DNA of 64,000 nucleotides from Spirodela intermedia (taxonomy: Eukaryota; Streptophyta; Magnoliopsida; Alismatales; Araceae): positions 8,388,537 through 8,452,536 of the forward strand of contig LR746274.1 of NCBI GenBank assembly GCA_902729315.2. The letters run 5' to 3'. Numbering within the stretch: the stretch's first letter is position 1; the number at the start of each line of letters is the position of its first letter. Position numbers and translations under genes: made by a program. Below the pieces are notes generated by a model that was given only the letters and a program-made list of their open reading frames with translations, was not told the DNA's origin and ran no database searches. This document shows, one piece after another, positions 12,007 to 24,424 of the stretch.

Positions 12007-15000
12007 ATGTATAAAGCGGCTCCCCCCACTGCCGGCCTCGCCAGGGTTGGTCCTGTCAGGGCTTCCAGGCCTCAGTCCTCGCTGTCGCCGGTCCCCTGCA
12101 GGAGAATTGGCTGTTCAGTCGGTGGTGGCGGCCGGTCTCTCAGCTTCTCCAGGTCCTGCGTTGAGCTCCAACGGAGACTCGGGCTGTTAGGACGAGGAGG
12201 AGTCTGTCTGGTGCCGCCGTTCAGAGTACCGGCCAGGGCGTCCGCCGTCGTGATTGAGCGTTTCCAGCGGAAGATCGCCGCCATGGGTCCGTATTCTGCC
12301 CATGGATCAATTCTTTGCTTGCTTGGTTGCCCCTCTTCGGTGCAGTACTTTTGTCAACATTTTTGGTTTTGACTGGTAGACTCTGGTGTGGCTCACTGAT
12401 TCTGGTTGAATGTACACTAACTGTTTGTTGATATGTTGGTGTTGGTGCATTGCAGATGACGGTAACGCCTTTAAGGAGATTTTGACTAGCCTTCCAAAGC
12501 CTGGAGGTGGTGAATTCGGGAAGTACTACAGCCTACCTGCTCTGAATGATCCGAGGATTGGTAAATTTGCTTCTTCTGCTTGTTGTGTCCTGCACGTGTG
12601 GCCTGAATAATGCGTACAAGATTGTTTTATGGGTCTCACTGTAGAATTGTTCGCTGTATAAGAAGAGTCAGTTTTTCCTTTTTTTACAATTTACTATCTC
12701 ATACCCTGGATTATATTTCATTCTAAAATTTATGTAGTAACATTTTTGTATCTTCTTTTGGTTTAAACTGGAGATTAGTTCCCCAGTGACGTGTTTTCCT
12801 TTATGCGAAGTTTTTATTTCTTTTTTAATTGATCACAGCTTCAACTTGGACTTTGTGTTGTTGATTGAGTTGTTCTCTTTCCATTTTTCATGGCTGAGGC
12901 ATTTTTTTGACTTGTGCCTATCACGCAGGTAAGCTGCCATATTCCATCCGGATTCTTCTCGAGTCCGCAATCCGTAATTGTGATAATTTCCAGGTCACAA
13001 AAAATGATGTTGAGAAAATTCTTGATTGGGAGAACACCTCTCCCAAGCAAGTTGAGATTCCTTTTAAACCTGCTCGTGTCCTTCTACAGGTGAGAATGAT
13101 GTCAGAAAAGTTAATTCTTTTCATTTTTGAAGATCATATTTCCCAGGAATTCATTTCTTACAGTCTTTCTGTGCTCCAGGATTTTACAGGCGTACCAGCT
13201 GTTGTTGACCTTGCTTGTATGAGAGATGCTATGCAAAATCTAGGAGATGATCCGAAAAAGATCAACCCTTTGGTAAGTCCAAGCCATCTTTTACTTTGGG
13301 TACCAGTTCTAATATTGGCATTTGTAAATTAAGAATAGTTCCATGGTTATTTTTTTTCTTTATGCTTTGAATGAGCACGCGCCTTTAATAATTATTTTTG
13401 GTGGCTCCTGAATGGAGTATGTAGGAATTAACAAGGCCGTACTTTCTTTATTTGGCTTTCCAGACTGTCCTCAATTGGGTTTTTACTTTCTTGAAAGCGG
13501 CTTGAAACTCATATTTTACCCAAAGGCGTCCGTGTGCTATGTTGGGTTCGAAGCGCTTCCTATTGTTTTTGCACTTGATATTTGGTTCTGTACTGGCTTT
13601 TGATGATTCTTTCTATGCAATCTGAAATGGTGATCATTGAACCTGTGTACTAGTTTTTATCAAAAATGAAATCCAACACATTGCTTTCTCCCAGATGGGA
13701 AATGACGACACAAAACAATAGAACACTCTCTAAATGAATTCTGACGTAAAAAACGAAGCCGAATTTTGGCCGCACATCGTCTGCTTTTTGTTTGCAGAGT
13801 AATTTCCTCGCTAAGTTCCGAAATCTTTCTGCACTGCAGGTTCCTGTAGATCTTGTCATTGATCACTCAGTTCAGGTGGATTTGGCAAGATCAGAAAATG
13901 CAGTGCAGGCGAACATGGAATTAGAATTCTATAGAAATAAAGAGAGATTTGCTTTCCTAAAGTGGGGATCAACTGCTTTCCATAACATGCTTGTTGTTCC
14001 TCCAGGTTCTGGTATTGTGCATCAGGTATTAATAACTTTTTCAGTCCGACCAGGTGGCCTTATTTGCTTTTCGAGATTTGTTTACACATTCTTCACAATT
14101 TTGATGATAAGTTTACCTCTTAAAATGATGTTAATTACGTTACCACCTCTTCAGGTTAATCTGGAATACCTTGGTCGAGTTGTCTTCAATACAGATGGAC
14201 TCCTATATCCTGATAGTGTCGTAGGCACTGATTCCCATACGACAATGATTGATGGATTGGGAGTTGCTGGTTGGGGAGTTGGAGGAATTGAAGCTGAGGC
14301 TGTAATGCTTGGACAGGTAAACGGTGCAATGAACCTATGACCTTTTGATGCTTTGCATTTTTACATATTTCTTTGTGATGAATCATAAGACTCGTGTGTG
14401 AAGTTTTTACCCAACGTGTGTCTCTTGTAGTGCATTATACTTTTAAGTTCAAATTTAAGAGGTATTTGAGTAAGAATATTAGTAATAACCGTTATTTTGT
14501 TCGTCATTACATGTGTGAATTTGATTTCATGCAAATTCAACTTTGTAATTGTTCTCTTAACCATTATCAAATTACACAAGGGTAGAGGCGTGCTCCTTCT
14601 TGTGAGTTTTATGACTCATTCTGCTGAACGAGTCAAAGGTCCAAGGATGAATTTAGAATTTAATAGCGTCTGGATCAATCAGGTCTCTTTGCTATTAAGG
14701 TTCAAAAGAATAAATTATCCTTTGCCCTGTAAAAGTTCAAGGCACTGCTCTGAACGGATATCATATTTGAGATCTTGCTGCATACTAAAAAGTTCCCATT
14801 GTAAAATAAATCATTTTCTTGTTATTGATACAACAAAATATCAACCAAGCTCAAACATCAGTTCCAGTTTAAAAGCTCTTACAAACATTTTTTTTGAGAA
14901 ACTTGGTGACAAACTGCCAATAATACTGCTAAACTTTATAAGATACTCAATGAATGAAAGAGCCAAGCCAGGTCCTTTCCTCTTTCTTAGGAAAAAGAGG

Positions 15001-18000
15001 AAAGGACCTATCTCACTGAATGAATTTTCCGTTGAATAAGGAGCTTCCTTTTGTGTCACCATAAAATTGGGTCACTTTATAATCAAGCTTCTCCCTGGCA
15101 TAGTAATTGTACGGTCAACTCAATGCAATACCAGTACATGTCTGTGTGGAAACTGATGTTGTAGCCGCATGTATGATTTTGCAAAATCGTTTTCTGATTT
15201 CTTTTTCTCATCGACATAGGTTATGACTTGTACATAGAGTCAGTCGTATTTGATACATTTAGAGTTGATATTTTAATTCATCTTCAACTATACTGAAGAG
15301 CTCAAATAAATAAACATTACGTGTCTCCTTTTTTTAGCCCACAATCTTGACATTACTAAGAATCTTGGATACTTTCAGTTATCTAATTTACTCATATTAA
15401 TTCAGTGATTAGAGACTTAATTGATTTTGGGTGCTTAAGTATACTTCTCATTGTGTAGAACAGTACTGGCACTCTCTTTGTTTGTGATTAAAATTTGCAT
15501 AAATATTGACTTAATTTGTCTTTCAAAATAATTTTGTATTAATGCTGCCTTTAATTGGACAGCCCATGAGCATGGTCTTGCCTGGTGTTGTTGGGTTCAA
15601 GCTATCTGGAAAATTAGGTGACGGTGTCACAGCCACTGACTTGGTCCTGACTGTGACACAATTGTTGAGAAAGCATGGTGTTGTTGGCAAGTTTGTTGAA
15701 TTCTATGGTGATCCCTTGAACTATTGAAAACAAAACCATTTGTCACGTCTGAATCTACTTCGTTTACTGAAGATTTTCTTTGATGGTGCATAGGGGAGGG
15801 CATGAGCGAGCTGTCTTTGGCCGATAGGGCAACCATTGCAAATATGTCACCTGAGTATGGAGCCACAATGGGCTTCTTTCCTGTTGATCATGTAACTTTA
15901 CAGTATCTCAGACTCACAGGAAGAAGTGATGAGACTGTGAGCACCTCCTTTATATATAATAAAAAGGAATGGAAAGGTAATGTGCCATTGTCCTTTGTGT
16001 AAGTCCTCTCTTTTTCTGTCCAACAGGTAGCAATGATAGAAGCCTACCTGCGAGCAAACAAAATGTTTGTGGACTACAGTGAGGTAATGCTGCCATTAAC
16101 TGATTTTAATGAGTTGGAATAGCGTTCGATTTCTCATTTTTTAAGAAACTTTAGATGAGCAAATCGTGAATAACGAATTCCGTTTGTAAAGTGGACAACT
16201 AATATGTGCTTCTCGATCCAGCCTCAAAACGAAAGAGTTTATTCGTCGTATCTAGAATTGAACCTTACAGAGGTTGAGCCTTGCATTTCTGGGCCAAAAA
16301 GGTGCTTGACGTAATTCTTCTGATGTTTAGGCATTTTTTGTGTTCTGAATGTCATTGACAATATTTTCTGTTTTGTCATATTAAGTTTCTGTTATTTGGG
16401 TACAGGCCACATGACCGAGTTCCTTTGAAAGAAATGAAGACCGATTGGCATTCTTGTTTAAGTAATAAAGTCGGTTTCAAGGTTAGCTCGTTTGGCATTG
16501 GTAGCCTTCTGGATGTTCAGTTGTCACATGCAAAGTCTGATTACAGAATATCAGATCTTTTTCTTGCACGAATGTGGCTATTTAATGATGATGAACTGGA
16601 ACTATTTGGAGGACTCGATTACATCTATAATTCAACTGTGATGTTATAGGAATGTTGAAGTACTGACCGCAACAAAAGTTTATTTACTCACTATCCTATG
16701 CTGAAACAACACTCTATTTTCATTGATATTACCTGAAATATTGCGTAGCTAGTATTCATTCATGGAGGTTCAAGTTGTTATTTTCTTTGGTTACAGGGCT
16801 TTGCAGTTCCAAAAGAATCACAGGAGAAAGTTGTCAAATTTTCATTTCATGGCCAGCCTGCAGAGCTTAAGCACGGTAGTGTTGTTATTGCAGCTATCAC
16901 AAGTTGCACAAACACCTCAAATCCTAGTGTCATGCTTGGGGCTGGTCTTGTGGCAAAAAAGGCCTGCGAATTAGGTCTTGAGGTCGGTCTGAATGACACA
17001 TTTATTTATATTCCTGTTTTCAAATAAAATGATTCACTTTTATGCTTATTTTTGGGACTGGAGTCGTGCACATCTATCCTTATAGATATGAACAGGTATA
17101 TCTTTTGATCGCATGTAGATATTCATTGTCTTATGGTCACTTTTTTTCCATCAGTAATATCAAGGTCCTGCAATTCCTGAAGTAGAAGAGTCATGCTTTA
17201 TTGAAGGATTGAACTATGGCGTATTAAATGATATGAACCAATGCATATGACAATGTGGGACCGTCCTATCGTTTGATGGGTCAGTTAACATTTTGCCATG
17301 ACATTTGATTGTACTACAACGTTGGAGCAGTAATCTGGTGATTATACTTACGGTAGTCCCCTTGCACAGAGGCAAATTGGAACTGTTTCTTCTCTTGAAG
17401 ACAACTGACCGGATGTTTGAGCAGAGACAGGTGACAATCTTCACCTGGAAGAACCTCTAGAACAAAAAAGGAAACGACTTAGATGTCCTAAAATGTGAAA
17501 ATCCTTAATCCCCTTGAAAAAAAAGGCACGTCTTTCTCTCTTGCTTTTGACAAAAGTTGAAGCTGATGTCAACTGGTATCAGTTGTACTGCAGATGTAGG
17601 TAGTCCCTGATTATCCTTCCCATCTTGTCCATTTATTTCTTTTTAAGGGGTTAGAACCTCAGTTTAATGGAGAACAGAGAGATAAACTTTGATCAGGGGA
17701 GTAGAATTGGCAGAGTCAGTATAGTGCTTGGACTTGGGAAGCGAGTAAGGACTCTGGGATCACAAATCTACTGAAGATGTTGTTCTCTGGCTGCTGGTTC
17801 TGGTCCAGGGACTAACTGCTTTGAAACTAAGCTGATTAGAGTGACGTTGAGTAGAAGCTGTTTGATTTTCGACCTAGTGGATTACCACTTAGTTCCTTAG
17901 CTTACCACTAGCAGATGTTGTTTACAAGTCACAAGGTGGATTAGTATCATTAAAAGTTTGACAGAAATGAAGAACCGAATAAATGGAAAGCTGTAGATCC

Positions 18001-21000
18001 AGCACTGGGCAGAATTCATGGTGTGAGCAAGGCCCTTGACTGTAGATGCCTGCGGAGTTTTTTGGGAAAGAGAAGATATTCTATGGATCAGAATTGTGAA
18101 GACGAAACATGGACTACAGATCAGATATCTCAGCTTAGTAGAGGACTTTCTCCCCACGTAGTGATACGATATGATTCTCATCCCTACTTTGTCCGGTAAT
18201 GGTAATATTATCAACTTAGGTGTACTTATGTGGGTTTATAGTTTGTCCTTCGACGAAACGTGGTGTGGCCCTTCAGAACCGAGATTCTAGGCGAAATCAA
18301 GTGGGTACTGGCTTCTAATCAATTTTCCAGGAACTAGGCACAGTTTTAGTTCATCAATGGTATAGAAGAGAGGTAGGAGAAGAAATGGGAAGCAAATGGC
18401 CAGTTTTCCATCATGTAGTTAATTTAAATTAGCCTCACAAAGACTATATTTTTCATCTTTTCAAGTGTATAATTAAAAGCGACAATTGAAATGCTCTAAG
18501 GCTGCTAGCTGCACATCTTTTTTATCAGTCATATTTGATTCAATCATCTTCATTTTATTTTCACTATGAAGCATCATATTTGACTGTGCAGTTGATATTC
18601 ATGAGTAAATAGAACACATGACTCTTGCATATGTATTAGCGGATGCTTGCTCATTTTTTATGATCAGTTTAGAAATATAATATTGGGAATTCATCTCTCA
18701 TCAGTTTCTTCTTTTCATATGTATAATGGATTATGCTACATCCGTGAACAGTTTTGAGGCACATTTCAGTTATCATATAAATCTTGGTGTAGGACTTGAA
18801 AGCGTTGACTCAGAATTGATCTCCCTGATGAGAAACTCTAAGTCAGTTTAGTTGCTGTCGAAGCAATATCCAATTAATACCTTTGGTTACAGCTCATCTT
18901 TCTGAGAACCAAAATATAGTTCGTATTTTAGCATTTGATCCATGCTTTAAGGAATGAAAAATCATTTTGGTTTTTGCATGGGCTACAGATTTGTAAAAAC
19001 TTAGGTATCCTTTTTATTTTGTTCTTTTGGGTCCAGATTAAGCCATGGATCAAAACAAGTCTTGCCCCAGGTTCTGGAGTGGTCACCAAATACCTTCTCC
19101 AAAGGTATAGATTCGTAATACATGGGATGGGATGGATCTTAGTGGTTTCTTTTTTCCCTTTCTTTGTGGGGTACATGGGATGATGATGATATTCCAATTT
19201 ATTTCTCACAAATATTCTGTCAATATATGCTTTCAGTGGCTTGCAGAAGTATTTGAATCAACAAGGTTTCAACATTGTTGGCTATGGCTGCACCACATGC
19301 ATTGGTAACTCTGGAGATCTTGATGAGTCTGTCGCTGCTGCAATATCCGATAATGGTAACTAATCATAGGCTTTTCTGGCTTTTTGTTCATCCACTCATG
19401 TTCATTCCATCCTATTTTTCACTCTTCCCGGGGCCTTTTATGGTACTATTTGATTTATACTGGAAATGCTTGCAGACATTGTTGCTGCTGCTGTGCTCTC
19501 CGGTAACCGAAACTTTGAGGGCCGTGTGCATCCGTTGACTCGAGCTAACTATCTGGCTTCACCCCCTCTAGTTGTCGCCTATGCTCTCGCCGGCACAGTG
19601 AGTAGTCCAAGATACTTCAGTCTTCAATGGCCTCTTACATTTTTGTGCCCAGTAGAGTTGACTTGTGAATTAAGCGTGTTGACCCTGTAGAGTGGAAGAC
19701 CAAAAGCACTGCCTTTTTGGGGGGCTTCGTTGAATCATATTTGAGCAAGTGTCAAACTAAGTAAGAGAGCAGGAGATTATAACGGTGACCTTGTTCCATC
19801 CTTAATCATCATCACCTGGTGTGAACTAAGATAAGATCATCAGTTATTTTTGACCAACGGGAAAAGCAACAGATTAGAGGATGATTTTTATGTGGTCAAG
19901 AGTGTAGTGCGATGAGTTCTAAAGATCCCACTTTTATTGGCAAGAACGATTTGGTCAACCGACAAAATAAGGAAGAAACTGAAAAGCTCTTAGTAAGATG
20001 GCATACTGTCTGGGTTTTTGACCCTGTATGTGGGTCATTTCTTGCCGGTTTTTTTTTTTCCCCTGGCTCCTCTCTGAGGACAGCCAGTCTCGCTGAATGT
20101 TTTAATAAGACTTTAATTTAGCAACCGTTTGAGTCAGCCCATTGACTTCCCATATTTTTTACCCCCAAAACTATTCCAGGTGGACATTGACTTTGAGAAG
20201 GAACCCATTGGGAGAGGGAAAGACGGGAAGGACGTCTATTTCAAGGACATATGGCCATCAAACGAGGAAATCGCCACGGTCAGTCAGCACTGCCACACAG
20301 TTGACTTGGTCCCTTTACATCTCTCCCAGCTAGTTGACTTATTCCGCTCCCTCCCCTTTGCAGGTGGTCCAATCCAGTGTCCTCCCTGAGATGTTCAAGA
20401 GCACCTATGAGGCGATCACGAGAGGCAACCCGATGTGGAACCAGCTCTCCATCCCATCGTCAACTCTCTACTCTTGGGACACCCAGTCAACGTACATCCA
20501 CGAGCCACCATACTTCAAGGGCATGACTATGGACCCTCCTGGGCCTCACGGCGTGAGGGACGCCTACTGCCTGCTCCTCCTCGGTGACAGCATCACCACC
20601 GACCACATCTCCCCAGCAGGGAGCATCCACAGGGACAGCCCAGCAGCAAGGTACCTCCTTGAACGGGGCGTTGACCAGAGGGGCTTCAACTCCTATGGTA
20701 GCCGCCGTGGGAATGATGAGGTGATGGCGAGGGGGACCTTCGCCAACATCCGTTTGGTCAACAAGCTGCTGAAGGGGGAGGTGGGCCCCAAGACGATCCA
20801 TATCCCCACTGGGGAGAAGCTGCCCGTGTACGATGCTGCCATGGTATGTCTTCCTTTTTGCTCTTGTGTTCTTGAGTTCTTTGAATCTTGGTTTCATTCA
20901 TTAGATTGTCTTTACTAAAACTAGGAAAATTTTGGTCAGAATCTGTAGATCCATCCTATGTGAAGTTTTCTCTCATTTTTAAGCTACAAAAATAAATAAA

Positions 21001-22296
21001 TCATTCTTTTTAGATTTTTTGATGTGTGGGATTTGGGTTTTCAGTGACCTGATTGAATTTTTATCAAATTTTACTGTAATTGAAAAAACTAGGAAATCGT
21101 TGGTCAATTGACCATGCTATGTTCCATTTTTATGAGTTCTTTGAATCTTTTATGAGTTTTTCTCACGAATACTAGGAAAAGTTTGGTCAGGATTTATAGA
21201 TCCATTATGTGGAAGTTCACTCGCATTTTAATCCAAAGAACTCATTTTTTTTCCTCAAAGATAAAAATCATTACTGTTTTCAGATTGTTTCGTGCATGGG
21301 ATTTGGGTTTTAGGGACCTGGTTGAGTTCTCTGAATCTTTTATGGGTTTTTCTCCGAAAAACTAGGAAAAGTTTGGTCAACGTTTATAACTCCGTCCTTC
21401 GGGAGTTCTCACACTTTAATCCAATAAAAACTCATTTTTTTTCCTGAAAACCATAAAAATCATTACTGCGTTTAGATTGTTTGGTGCGTGGGATCTGGGT
21501 TTTGGTGATCTGGTTGAGTTATCTGATTCTTTCATCAGGTTTTCTTACTAAAACTAGGAAAAGTTTGGTCAACGTTTATAACTCCATCCCTCGGAAGTTT
21601 AGTTGCATTTAATCCAAGGAAAACTCATTTTTTTCCTCAAAAATATAAATCATTAGTGTTTTTAGATTGCTTGGTGCGTGGGATTTGGATCTCAATGACC
21701 TGGTTGAGTTTTCATCAGATTTTACTATCTTAAAAATAACCAAGAAATCGTTGGTCAAAGGCATTGTCCCTCTCTAGATGGATCCCTTTTCGGTATTATT
21801 TTATCCCCGTGGTTGGTTACTTATTTTCCGTTGACTTTATCAGAGGTACAAGGAAGATGGCCACGACACCATCATCCTGGCCGGAGCAGAGTATGGGAGT
21901 GGAAGCTCCCGTGACTGGGCAGCCAAGGGCCCAATGCTTCAGGTGGGTCCCCCATCCCAGCTTCTTTTGACTTTCTGCCAGCCAGAGCCCCATCCCGTTG
22001 ACTTTCCGTCCATCCTCCTCCCCACTCTCTCTCTAACTTTCTCCTTGCAGGGAGTCAAAGCGGTCATTGCAAAGAGCTTTGAGAGGATCCACCGGAGCAA
22101 TCTGGTGGGGATGGGCATCATCCCTCTCTGCTTCAAGCCCGGTGAGGACTCCGAAACCCTCGGGTTGACTGGGTATGAGCGGTTCTCCATTGACCTTCCG
22201 AGCAGTGTAAAGGACCTCCGGCCGGGTCAAGATGTTGCTGTCGTGACCGACAATGGAAAATCCTTCACCTGCACAGCCCGCTTTGACACAGAGGTA

Positions 22297-22345
<49 letters not shown>

Positions 22346-22462
22346 TCCGGTCAACTTGATAGTTGAGAGGGGAAAAGAGGATGATTCTTTCAGCTTTTGA
22401 TGCACAGGATGGGTTGTCTCAGATTGATAAAAACGCCACTTTGTTGACCATCTCATGTGATA

Positions 22463-22496
<34 letters not shown>

Positions 22497-23031
22497 TAAT
22501 CTGCTAAATTTGATAGTTGAGAGGGGAAAGAAGGATGATTCTCAGATTCTGATGCACAAGATGGGTTGCCTTTAGATTGATAAAAAAAGCCATTTTATTG
22601 TCCATCTCATGTTAATACTCTCTCTCTTTCTCTCTCTCTCTCTCGCTCTCTCTCTTAATGAGGTAAACTTGATAGTTAAGGAGATAAAAGAAGGATGATT
22701 CTTTCAGATTCTGATGCACAAGATGGGTTGCCTTCAGATTGATAAAAAAAGGCACTTTATTGACCATCTCATGTTAATAGTCTCTCTCTCTCTCTCTCTC
22801 TCTGTTGATTTGGTAAACTTGTACTTGAGAAGGAAATAAAAGAAGGATGATTCTTTACGATTCTGATGGCCAAGATGGGTTTGCCTTCAGATTGATAAAA
22901 AACGCCACTTTATTGACCATCTCATGTTAATAATTATGCAATTTGATTGATCACAGGTGGAGCTCGCCTACTTTGACCACGGTGGCATTCTTCCATTCGT
23001 CATCCGGAATCTGATCAACTCCAAACAGTGA
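12007..23031 (+). CDS. ACO: Aconitate hydratase (aconitase), mitochondrial type
   Basis: Twenty exons join without a frame break to 992 aa: 12007-12286, 12456-12560, 12929-13089, 13180-13272, 13840-14025, 14155-14316, 15563-15707, 15794-15936, 16027-16083, 16222-16301, 16406-16481, 16797-16982, 19037-19104, 19237-19355, 19476-19597, 20180-20278, 20364-20843, 21844-21942, 22051-22293, 22957-23031. The enzyme interconverts citrate and isocitrate. The first about 90 residues are Arg/Ser/Pro-rich and fit an organelle transit peptide, as in the plant ACO2/ACO3 type (about 990 aa). Fe-S cluster cysteines are seen at Cys533 (ITSCTNTS) and Cys599/Cys602 ([10 protein letters not shown]). Substrate loops [34 protein letters not shown] and [14 protein letters not shown] are intact. 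The protein ends INSKQ. ATG 12007 is the first ATG in this frame; an out-of-frame ATG lies 20 bp upstream. Codon usage turns GC-rich from exon 16 onward. Confidence 0.97.
20900..21760 (+). repeat. About 190 bp tandem repeat in aconitase intron 17
   Basis: An ACTAGGAAAAGTTTGGTCAA-like motif recurs at 20920, 21088, 21171, 21361, 21553 and (as ACCAAGAAATCGTTGGTCAA) 21739. The last four are spaced 190, 192 and 186 bp apart. Between them lie similar TTTAGATTG(T/C)TTGGTGCGTGGGAT and CTCATTTTTTTTCCTC stretches. The array fills most of the 1-kb intron. Confidence 0.8.
22296..22950 (+). repeat. About 155 bp tandem repeat with embedded (CT)n in aconitase intron 19
   Basis: Four units each consist of a (CT)n run followed by a TTGATAGTTGAGAGG-like block, GATGATTCTTTCAG, ATGCACAAGATGGGTTG and GACCATCTCATGTTAAT. 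The CT runs begin near 22299, 22467, 22617 and 22782 and differ in length. The array fills the last intron of the aconitase gene almost completely. Confidence 0.85.
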
Positions 23032-23077
23032 GCGCCAGTGAGGCTGTTCTTCACTCCATGTCTGAAGTAAGACTCTA

Positions 23078-23083
23078 AATAAA
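23078..23083 (+). terminator. Poly(A) signal of the aconitase gene
   Basis: AATAAA lies 47 bp after the aconitase stop codon in an AT-rich 3' context, a good position for a plant polyadenylation signal. Confidence 0.5.
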
Positions 23084-23159
23084 ACAGATTAGTGGGCAGC
23101 ATTCATCACACAATCTTATGAACATCAATAATCATGCCACAATCTGTAGCAGCTGTTCA

Positions 23160-23930
23160 CACGGTGGTCATCTCGAATACAATCAAACAGTTCAGTGATT
23201 CAGTAAATCTGGGTTTCGTCATCCTTTTGTTTCTCAATCCGTGTTTGATCTTATCTATCACTCTGATCTCCATGTTCTAGGGTTCAGTAAAATATGAAGT
23301 TTGCTATTTATGTGGTAATATCTGGATCGTAACAGAACAGCTAACTCTTTAGTAAATCTGGGTTTAACAAAAGAGTTTTTGATGCTGTTTGTTTACCTCT
23401 GATTCCCCATGGTCAACGGTTCATTCTTGGGTGCTCTCTCACCTGTCATCTTGTTTCTATCTGAACATCACTAATCTTGCTGCAAAAAGAAGCCTGATAT
23501 TCGTGTAATGGTTATGTTGATTATAATCAAACAGTTCAATGATTCGGCAAATCTGAATTTAAATCTGGGTTCAACGTGTTTGATACTGCTGATTACCTCT
23601 AACATCTGTGTTCTATCCCATCTTCTTACACTCTGATTATCAAATAATCTTCCAGCGATTTGAAGCATGCGACAACCAGCTATCATAATAATCAAGCAGT
23701 ACAATGATCCAGTAAATCTAGGTTTCTTTGACTACTATATCAGGGCTTGATCCTATTCATTACCTCTGATCTTCATGTTCTAGGGTTCATCGCTTGGGAG
23801 AGCTCATCAGATGCAATGCTATGTCTTTTTCAGCATTAGTAATCCTCCTACCATTCATGTGATGATCATCTCGATTACCCAAACATGTATTAGAACAGCT
23901 CAATGAATCAGTGGATCAAACCCATGTTTT
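23160..23930 (+). repeat. Degenerate tandem repeat downstream of aconitase
   Basis: A motif like AACAGTTCAATGATTCAGTAAATCTGGGTT recurs near 23187, 23336, 23529, 23694 and 23897, with CCTCTGAT(C/T)(T/C)CCATGTTCTAGGGTTC between some copies. Unit length is about 150-200 bp. The array lies between the aconitase poly(A) signal and the 101-bp repeat. Confidence 0.6.
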
Positions 23931-24069
23931 TCCTTCACTGCTGTTATAGAAATCGATCACATCATCGGAAGATGCCTTCAGGCAATCATCAAAAGTTCAC
24001 GTTTTCGTCCTTGAATCAATGATCCGCCCATTGCAGTTCTCACCACCCATCCGGCTGCCCATCTACAGC

Positions 24070-24320
24070 CAACATCTTCTGCTTCTTCCTCATCTTGAAC
24101 CCGAGATCACATGAATCAGAGATCGTCCTCCCTTAGCAATTCATTCTCAACACCTTTCATCTGTAGCCAACATCGTCATCTTCTTCCCCATCATCTTGAA
24201 CCCGAGATCACATGAATTAGAGATCGTCCTCCCTTAGCAATTCATTCTCAACACCTTTCATCTGTAGCCAACATCGTCATCTTCTTCCCCATCATCTTGA
24301 ACCAGAGATCCTCTTCCCTT
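24070..24320. repeat. Near-perfect 101 bp direct repeat
   Basis: The block beginning GAACCCGAGATCACATGAAT at 24097 recurs almost exactly at 24198. A third, truncated copy begins GAACCAGAGATC at 24299, so the period is 101 bp. It lies 3' of the minus-strand coiled-coil gene and may fall in its 3'UTR. Confidence 0.85.
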
Positions 24321-24424
24321 AGCAATTTTCACTGCAATCCTTCCATTGCGCAGTCCTTGCTCCCTCTTGCAGTATTGCCACCACCCAGCTACACCCATCA
24401 CCACCATCATCCTCCCCTTCCCTG

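Noticed and set aside
20487-20897. 136-codon minus-strand frame
   Set aside because: Antisense shadow of aconitase exon 17.
20140-22200. Frequent TTGACT motifs in and around late aconitase introns
   Set aside because: These resemble W-boxes but also fit intron branch-point sequences and chance. There is no promoter context.
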